10,794 nucleotides of DNA from Spirogloea muscicola (taxonomy: Eukaryota > Streptophyta > Zygnematophyceae > Spirogloeales > Spirogloeaceae): NCBI GenBank assembly GCA_009602725.1, contig WELB01000063.1, positions 136,453 through 147,246 on the forward strand. Direction: 5' to 3'. Within the stretch, counting starts at the first letter, position 1, and every line of letters begins with the position of its first letter. This document shows positions 6,510 through 10,794 of the stretch, piece by piece. The notes beneath the pieces are model-generated. The model worked only from the letters and a program-made list of their open reading frames with translations, was not told the origin of the DNA and made no database searches. The position numbers and the translations under genes were made by a program.

Positions 6510-7060
6510 GCGGTGGAGAACTCCTCCATCATGCCCATCCAGCTGGGCGCGGACGGCCAGCCCCATACGCGACGCGCCGACCTGGTCGCCATCCCGCCCG
6601 GCGGCGGTCCCCGCATCATCGCTGATGTGGTGACAACTGACTGCATCGACTCCGCCAATCCCACCAGATCGGCGTCGTTTGCAGGGCACGCGTCGGCCAG
6701 GCGATTCGGGGCAAGGAGCGAAACTATGCTGATCACCCGGTGGGGGATGAATTCGCGGCCCTGGCGATGGATGTACACGGGCTTTTCGGCAGCCGCTGGC
6801 TGGGTCTCATTCAGCGGCTCGCCCGCCAGGCCATTGACCGGCGGCCGGGTCTGCCAGGGGCGATGCCCGGCTTCAACGCCGCCGGTTCGCTCGCACAAGT
6901 CTTCCGCATGCGCCTGGCCGTATCGCTTCAACGCTCCCTTGCCCACGCCGTCCACACGCGAGCAGGCCGTGCTATGGCGGCCGCCTCTGGTTCTCGGGGG
7001 AGTGCCTTTTTTCCTGCAGCGAGCTACTCAGACCTGATGTTGCTCACTCGTGGGTACTGA
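6510..7060 (+). pseudogene. Host LINE ORF piece 4 (C-terminal region to stop)
   Basis: Resumes with AVENSSIMPIQLGADGQPH, RRADLVAIPPGG, RIIADVVTTDCIDSANPTR. One base is missing near 6690 (GGGCACGCGTCGG against GGGCACGCGGTCGG in the other copy), after which the next frame carries GDEFAALAMDVHGLFGSRWL, GFNAAGSLAQVFRMRLAVS, SLAHAVHTRAGRAMAAASG and SDLMLLTRGY with TGA at 7058-7060. The last 107 codons are the best preserved C-terminus in the window. Over about 695 bases it is close to identical to the inverted copy, so both are young. Confidence 0.8.
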
Positions 7061-7207
7061 GCTTCCCTCTGCATCGTCTCTGTGTTCTGCAGTGTTTTGT
7101 AATGTAGTCCTCTTTCCGGCTCCTTTTTCTTTGGCTTTGGACACTGTCCATTCTTTTTTGGGCTGGCTTTGCCAGCCCCTCTTCTCTATGGGCGCGCACT
7201 TCTTCTT
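7061..7207 (+). mobile_element. LINE subfamily A 3' UTR, most complete copy
   Basis: Follows directly on the ORF stop. It contains GCATCGTCTCTGTGTTCTGC, CTTTCCGGCTCC, ACACTGTCCATTC and an eight-pair stem-loop GGGCTGGC (7160-7167), TTT, GCCAGCCC (7171-7178), then CTCTTCTCTATGGGCGCGC and CTTCTTCTTTCTT. The last CTT units may be the simple-repeat 3' terminus common in LINEs; the exact end is not fixed. Confidence 0.8.
7160..7178 (+). other. Conserved LINE 3' UTR stem-loop (best example)
   Basis: Eight perfect pairs and a TTT loop. Equivalent stems are at 4040-4059, 4350-4367, 4841-4860, 5265-5281 and 7824-7841 on the + strand, and at 4122-4141, 5386-5404, 6338-6357, 8109-8125 and 9027-9044 on the - strand. 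Loop length varies from 3 to 8 while the GGCTG/CAGCC core stays paired. In LINEs such as eel UnaL2 a 3' stem-loop is bound by the reverse transcriptase; the same role here is inference. Confidence 0.7.
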
Positions 7208-7311
7208 TCTTCAGCTCCTTGGGGCCGGGCTCCTCGCCGCACCCCACCCTGGCCCCCCGGCTTTTCCCCCCTCGTGCGGCCGGCACGGTTTGAATAGGGG
7301 ACGTCTAGGGC

Positions 7312-7511
7312 CTGGTTCTCCACCAATGTAACGGGCCAGACCCAGGAAAGGGCAAGCGCGGCCAGATTAACTGGTGGACCCAGGGCGATTTGGGTACCCC
7401 GCAGAGTATAACACTCGTCCGATTTCCGATATGGGCATTGTTTTACATCATTCGCTAAGCGCTGGCTACTGATTATCGATTAGCCCTATCCGTTACAATA
7501 TTGTGGAGAAA
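7312..7511. mobile_element. TGTAACGG repeat family, copy 2, with longer inverted ends
   Basis: The core 7327-7497 has perfect TGTAACGG (7327-7334) and CCGTTACA (7490-7497) ends and shares ordered internal words with 3496-3633. The inverted similarity extends outward: TTCTCCAC at 7316-7323 pairs with GTGGAGAA at 7503-7510, with a three-base gap. This favours a terminal-inverted-repeat (MITE-like) element over a solo LTR, but neither is proven. It holds a segment of about 33 bases, at about 7341-7375, that copy 1 lacks and that matches the tail block at 4367-4391 in reverse. No ORF. Confidence 0.55.
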
Positions 7512-7790
7512 CAGCTCTTCCAAACGGGGGTAGGCGGGAAAAGACAGCCCACTAAAGAGTGGGCAAGCTCAAAAGAGGTGGAAACGTGGCGAAACGTGCG
7601 AAAGGCCAGCCCAGAAATTAATGGACATAGTCCAAAGAAATAGCTCTTGCAGAATTAGACAACACCTGTGAGAGGCAAGCCCAAAGGGTATGAATAGGCC
7701 CGAAAGGGCCAGACTGCACAAAAGCACCATGTACTTGGTAGCTTACATGAATGGGTGCTCAATTACCCGTAGTCAGCGGCTGCAAGGCAG
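7512..7790 (-). mobile_element. Decayed LINE 3' ends (two or three stacked tails)
   Basis: On the - strand near 7770 the frame SALQPLTTGN and TGA looks like a worn SDLRLLTRGY end. Downstream come CTTTGGGCTTGCCTCTCACAGG (around 7668-7689), then GGACTATGTCCATTAATTTCTGGGCTGGCC (around 7601-7630), and GTGGGCTGTCTTTTCCCGCC near 7535. Each resembles the stem-loop block but pairing is broken. They look like successive old insertions. Confidence 0.45.
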
Positions 7791-7814
7791 AAGAAGGCTC
7801 TCCGCCCTCGTTCA

Positions 7815-7860
7815 TCCAAGTTGGGCTGGCCTCTTACAGCCATCGCCTTAATGTAGAGCT
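7815..7860 (+). mobile_element. Isolated LINE 3' tail with intact stem-loop
   Basis: GGGCTGG followed by a GGCTG (7824-7828), eight-base loop, CAGCC (7837-7841) stem, then CGCCTTAATGTAGAGCTG, the counterpart of CCTCAATGGGCGAGCCC in A'. No LINE ORF is attached upstream on this strand. Confidence 0.5.
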
Positions 7861-7964
7861 GTTTCTTTCACAACCCTCGGGCCCCAGGCATTTTCACCCT
7901 CGAGTTACTCAAATCTGCAATTGTACAGTGTACACTAAGAGATAGGCTTGTATTTGCAGTAGTC

Positions 7965-8060
7965 GTGGAGAGAGTGCGTGTTTTGCGCCTTCTGGCCCTG
8001 TCGGACCTTGATCATTGCTTTCTTGCTGGCTTTTCGCAGTCCTCGCCGCCTTTGCATGAG
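7965..8060 (+). mobile_element. Degenerate LINE 3' UTR
   Basis: CTGGCCCTGTCGGACCTTG, GCTTTCTTGCTGGCTTTTCGCAG and GCCTTTGCATGAGCTT align in order with the 3' UTR at 4810-4880. Pairing in the stem is mostly lost. It faces the - strand copy at 8091 tail to tail. Confidence 0.5.
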
Positions 8061-8090
8061 CTTACTCTCTCTTGGGCAGAGGAACTGAGC

Positions 8091-8660
8091 TCTTCCAAAG
8101 GGGGCGGGGGCTGTGACAGCCAGCCTAGAAACAAAGGTCCAAAGTGCCGAAATGCGCCAATCACACAGCTATGCAAGAGACTACAGCAAATGGGAGCCTA
8201 TTAACCTCGAGTCAGCAGCCGCAAGTCGGAGTGACTTGCAGCTGGAGAAGAGGCAGACCCAAACTTAGCGCGGCCAAAGCGCGGCCTGCCCACAAGTGCA
8301 CTGCGTGAGCCTGGGAGCGTTGGAAGGAGATGAACAACCGCAGGCGGACTTCGTGGGCAAGCGACCTGGCGGCGTTGAAGCCGAGCAGCTCACCTTGCTC
8401 TCCCGCCAATGATGAAGTGCGCGTGCAAGCTGCTGCAGCTGCTGCTGGAAGTCCAGCCACCGACTTTCGAAAGCACCGGGCACGTCCATCGCCAGCGCCA
8501 CAAACTCATCACCGGCAGGGTGAATCCGCGGGGTGAATCCGCTTGTTTGCGCTCGTTCTTGCTAGCAGCCTTGCCAATTACGTGCTGGCTGGCCTCTAAG
8601 TTGAACAGCCGTGTGTTTCAGATAGAGGAAAGACGCTGCCAGGAGAGGACTAGCGGCACT
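8091..8660 (-). mobile_element. Degenerate LINE copy: ORF C-terminus plus 3' UTR
   Basis: The - strand frames give GKAASKNERKQADSP (compare GQAARGKERKYADHP), GDEFVALAMDVPGAFESRWL, then after a frameshift GFNAARSLAHEVRLRLFIS and AHAVHLWAGRALAALS, and lastly SDLRLLTRG and TAA near 8193-8212 in yet another frame. The 3' UTR carries the stem GGCTG/CAGCC at 8109-8113 and 8121-8125 and ends CCCCCTTTGGAAGAGCTC. A 13-bp duplication at about 8519-8544 is one cause of the frame breaks. Older than the 5354-6509 copy. Confidence 0.75.
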
Positions 8661-9004
8661 AGCGGCCCTAGCTTCTGCCTGAACAGTCCATTAGCTTACA
8701 ACGGCCAACCTTTTATTTCATGCGCACTGGCGCGTGTTCTCTTTTCGCTGCTGCTTCGATCTCGTCGAGAAATTGCCTGGTGTTCTTCTTGCAAACAGTG
8801 TACCACAGTGGCTTGCTTTGGGCGAGCTTTTCTCTCTGGCCTCCCTCTCATGCCATGCGCACCGCGCGCCCCTTCTACGTCCGTCGACAAAAAGTGGGGG
8901 GAACCGATGAGATGAGATCTCCGTCGCCATGGTCACAGCCGCCGCCCCGACGCGGCAGACCACCGGCCGTGGGGCCCGGCGTCGCCCCCGGCACAGTAAG
9001 AGGA
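8661..9004. other. Unassigned stretch between two LINE fragments
   Basis: Open frames on both strands lack recognisable domains. The right part is GC-rich (GACGCGGCAGACCACCGG and similar). It may hold the remains of longer LINE sequence too diverged to recognise by eye. Confidence 0.4.
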
Positions 9005-9185
9005 AGGCGCGGCCAGACTGACTGGTGGCTGTGAGAGGCCAGCCCAAAGACATGGACAAGGTCTGAAGGCTGACGGAGCCGGATGGTGCAAAAAGCAAGG
9101 TGCGAAGTGCTAAGACGGCAGCAAGGGGACTCGAAGTAACCTCTAGTCAGTAGATGCAAATCTGAATTGCTAGCAGGCACTGTCC
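9005..9185 (-). mobile_element. LINE 3' end with tail of the ACCAGTCAGTCTGGCC type
   Basis: The - strand encodes ASNSDLHLLTRGY at about 9136-9174; the stop codon is replaced by TTC. The 3' UTR holds CCGGCTCCGTCAGCC, ACCTTGTCCATG and the stem GGCTG (9040-9044 on the - strand), eight-base loop, CAGCC (9027-9031), then ACCAGTCAGTCTGGCCGCGC. The same final block follows the stem at 4367-4389. The copy is truncated to about 15 codons. Confidence 0.7.
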
Positions 9186-9284
9186 ACCCCGCGGCCGCCC
9201 GTACCGCCTCGCGCCCCATCCGGGGGCGGGCCATGCGCGCGGGCGCCGTCGATCCGCCCCGCGCCCGCCGCTCCGATGCCGTCC

Positions 9285-9312
9285 GAAGTGCGCGCCCATA
9301 GAGAAGAGGGGC
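9285..9312 (-). mobile_element. 28-base scrap of the subfamily A 3' terminus
   Basis: Twenty-eight bases identical to the last part of the A-subfamily 3' UTR in reverse (CCCCTCTTCTCTATGGG and GCGCGCACTTC), also seen at 5363-5390. The stem-loop is just outside it and missing. Confidence 0.65.
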
Positions 9313-9346
9313 ACGAAGGCACCCCGGGGGAGCCCAGCCGAATCTC

Positions 9347-9453
9347 CCGCTCCACCACCCTCACCCCGCCCGCACCCCGCGCCCGCGCCGCGCCGTACGC
9401 CGCTCCACCACCCTCACCCCGCCCGCACCCCGCGCCCGCGCCGCGCCGTACGC
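9347..9453. repeat. Perfect 53-bp tandem duplication
   Basis: Units 9348-9400 and 9401-9453 are identical (CGCTCCACCACC ... CGCCGTACGC), with one further matching base at the left edge. The identity indicates a recent event or an assembly artefact. GC-rich, non-coding as far as can be seen. Confidence 0.95.
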
Positions 9454-9737
9454 GTCCGCAGCTGTCCCGCCGATGTCCGCTTCTGGCCTAACACGCTATG
9501 AGTGACACGGGGGTACTAATGCATTGAGAGAGGCGCGCGGGCGCAGCAAATGACAAGGGGAAGGCCAATACTAGCCTCAAGCCTGAAGAGCAAGAGCGCC
9601 CCGTCTGCCTACCCCGTGGCTCCGCTGATACACAGATGAACAGCCTCCGTATGCACCTGGCTGGCTTTTACTCCGCTCTCATTTTGGACACGCTTTTTCT
9701 TCTTTTATAGCGGCTCTTCTAGCAATAACAGCCGCAA
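9454..9737. other. Spacer with no recognisable feature
   Basis: It contains mixed sequence with an AT-richer part near 9670-9730. This is where the 3' UTR of the - strand gene at 9738 would lie; no TGTAA signal was found on that strand. Confidence 0.4.
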
Positions 9738-10400
9738 TCACCCCAGTTGTCCTGAGCCAGCCGCCCCGCCGCCCCCCCGCGCCTCCGCGTCTCCGCCGCC
9801 GCCGCCGCCGCCGCCCGCCCCCTCCTCCGCTTCACCCTCCTCCCCATCGTTGCCGTCCTCGCCATCCTCCTCGTCGCTCTCGAGTGTGGCGCCGCTAGCT
9901 CGCTGCCGCATGAACCTCGCCTGCTTCGCCACTGCAGAGACAGAAGATGTGACTCAGCCAGAAAGTTGGGGTTTAAGGTTTACTAACGAAAACCACTGCA
10001 ATCACAAGCCCCAGGCAGTAAGGAGGACGGAAGCACTTACGCTTGGCTGCGAAGCCGTTGAGCTCCGCCTCGTCCTCCTCCTCGTCGTCGTCGTCATCCC
10101 CCTCATCGTCATCACCATCGTCCTCGTCATCCTCGTCCTGGCCCTGCAGTGCCGCACAACGACGAGTATCAGCAAGGCAATGAGTGAGGCCTTTATTGAC
10201 CAATTAAGGAGTGCATACAACCTCTGGCGCAGCGGCAGCATCTCAGGGCACTGAGCTTCGCAACAGCAGTCACTGAGACCACCGCTCAATCTGCTGATAC
10301 GCTGCAGTATCTACCTAGCTACCTGTATAGCAAAGACCTCCTCGTCCGCGGCGGCCTCGGAGTCCGATGAGCCTGGCCATGGCAGCGAGGCGGCGGGCCG
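9738..10400 (-). CDS. Acidic, glycine-rich protein, C-terminal exons (unknown function)
   Basis: Three - strand exons fit together. Exon 10323-(up to 10400) ends GSSDSEAAADEEVFAIQ; intron 10144-10322 (GTAGCT...CTGCAG, phase 0); exon 10041-10143 encodes an acidic run (GQDEDDEDDGDDDEG onward) and ends LNGFAAK plus one base; intron 9932-10040 (GTAAGT...CTGCAG, phase 1); last exon 9738-9931 reads LAKQARFMRQRASGATLESD, more acidic residues, a poly-Gly run from a CCG microsatellite, and stops at TGA 9738-9740. Splice-site consensus, matched phases and the same acidic composition on both sides of each intron support a real gene. The left edge of the 10323 exon is not settled. Acidic tracts of this kind are common in nuclear, chromatin or nucleolar proteins, but I do not recognise the family. 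Confidence 0.5.
9793..9813. repeat. (CCG)7 microsatellite
   Basis: Seven CCG units. On the - strand it lies in frame within the last exon of the acidic gene and encodes part of its poly-glycine run. Confidence 0.9.
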
Positions 10401-10573
10401 TCACAGGCGGCCCAAAGGGGGACGGCTTCGCGCAGAGGCCGCAGCGGCGGTCGCAGAGGCGGCGGCGGGCGGGGTGGCTCACTGCCGTCGCGGTCGCCGT
10501 CGAGGCTGAGAGGCAGCTTGTCGCGATGGCTAAGGACTGCGGCGCGCGGGGCGGACCAGAGAGCCAGCCGTCA

Positions 10574-10650
10574 GCCATGCTCGGCAACGCGCGTCGAGTG
10601 TTGACGGTCATCGGAACTCAGCGGCGTGCGGCGGCCCGAGCGCGGCGAAC

Positions 10651-10684
<34 letters not shown>

Positions 10685-10794
10685 GGCAAAATCGGGGGGT
10701 CTGCGCTCACACTCGTCGACCTCGTCCACGAAGTCCTCGCGCCGGATGTCTGGAGCGGTTGCGGAGGCCCGCCCCCCGCCGCGCCCTCGCCGCG
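10574..10794 (-). CDS. Possible upstream exon: acidic and poly-proline (5' open)
   Basis: The - strand frame is open from the window edge to a TGA at 10571-10573. It reads ASATAPDIRREDFVDEVDEC, ERRPPDFA and then about a dozen prolines made by the GCG run at 10651-10684, followed by RSPRSGRRTPLSSDDR. The charged, low-complexity style matches the exons at 9738-10400, so it may be the same gene; the splice between them could not be placed. Could also be a GC-rich open frame without coding function. Confidence 0.35.
10651..10684. repeat. (GCG)11 microsatellite
   Basis: Eleven perfect GCG units plus one base. On the - strand it reads as poly-proline in the candidate exon at 10574-10794. Confidence 0.95.

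Larger units (their letters stand above)
5333..6530. repeat. ~21-bp target-site duplication pair
   Basis: Positions 5333-5353 and 6510-6530 match over 21 bases with one substitution (GCGATGG versus GCGGTGG at the start). They encode the same residues of the host ORF (AMENSSI and AVENSSI) on the + strand and bracket the - strand copy. A length of about 20 bp is within the range known for target-primed reverse transcription. Confidence 0.75.

Noticed and set aside
6179-6955. A 258-codon - frame
   Set aside because: It includes antisense of the + LINE piece and reads through a lost stop into a 3' UTR; the recognisable sense part is only the short RGY end.
3496-7497. The two TGTAACGG repeats as the paired LTRs of one element
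   Set aside because: No gag-pol sequence, primer-binding site or polypurine tract between them; the interval is LINE debris and the copies differ in length by 33 bases.
8718-9098. Overlapping 104- and 126-codon frames on opposite strands
   Set aside because: Neither shows a motif, codon pattern or splice context; treated as non-coding.
3496-9453. CRISPR-like array among the repeated units
   Set aside because: Repeats are irregularly spaced, inverted and of LINE origin; the organism is eukaryotic.

Overview
The window looks like nuclear DNA of a GC-rich eukaryote, most likely a green alga (Chlorophyta). The reasons are a plant-type catalase whose coding sequence is split by short GT-AG introns, a (TTTAGGG)n telomere-like motif, long GA and GCG microsatellites, and dense non-LTR retrotransposon debris. 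No bacterial features were seen. The species call is inference.

Layout. (1) 1-916, + strand: the last three exons of a peroxisomal catalase; the gene starts left of the window. (2) 917-2416: catalase 3' UTR and intergenic DNA with no convincing gene, ending in a TTTAGGG patch and a 97-bp (GA)n tract. (3) 2670-9312: a retrotransposon graveyard. At least a dozen 5'-truncated or degenerate copies of one non-LTR (LINE) superfamily lie on both strands. They are recognised by a shared ORF C-terminus ending in variants of SDLRLLTRGY and a stop, followed by a 3' UTR with a GGGCTGGC...GCCAGCCC stem-loop. (4) 9347-9737: a tandem duplication and unassigned spacer. (5) 9738-10794, - strand: the 3' part of a gene for an acidic, Gly/Pro-rich protein with at least two phase-consistent introns; not recognised.

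The retrotransposon cluster can be read as layered insertions. A + strand element (pieces at about 4395-4640, 4886-5212, 5311-5353 and 6510-7207) is interrupted by a - strand relative (5354-6509), flanked by an approximately 21-bp duplication of the host ORF (5333-5353 and 6510-6530, one mismatch). That - strand copy is itself interrupted by a 171-bp 3' end of a sister subfamily (6311-6481) flanked by a perfect 8-bp duplication, CTATCAGC. The ORF region downstream of RT carries a CCHC zinc motif followed by residues that resemble the restriction-like endonuclease of R2-type elements. All copies have frameshifts, deletions or truncations, so none here looks autonomous.

A second, unrelated repeat family with TGTAACGG...CCGTTACA ends occurs at 3496-3633 and 7327-7497. 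Apart from the catalase and the 3'-terminal gene, the window is repeat-derived; no multi-gene pathway or defence system was found.
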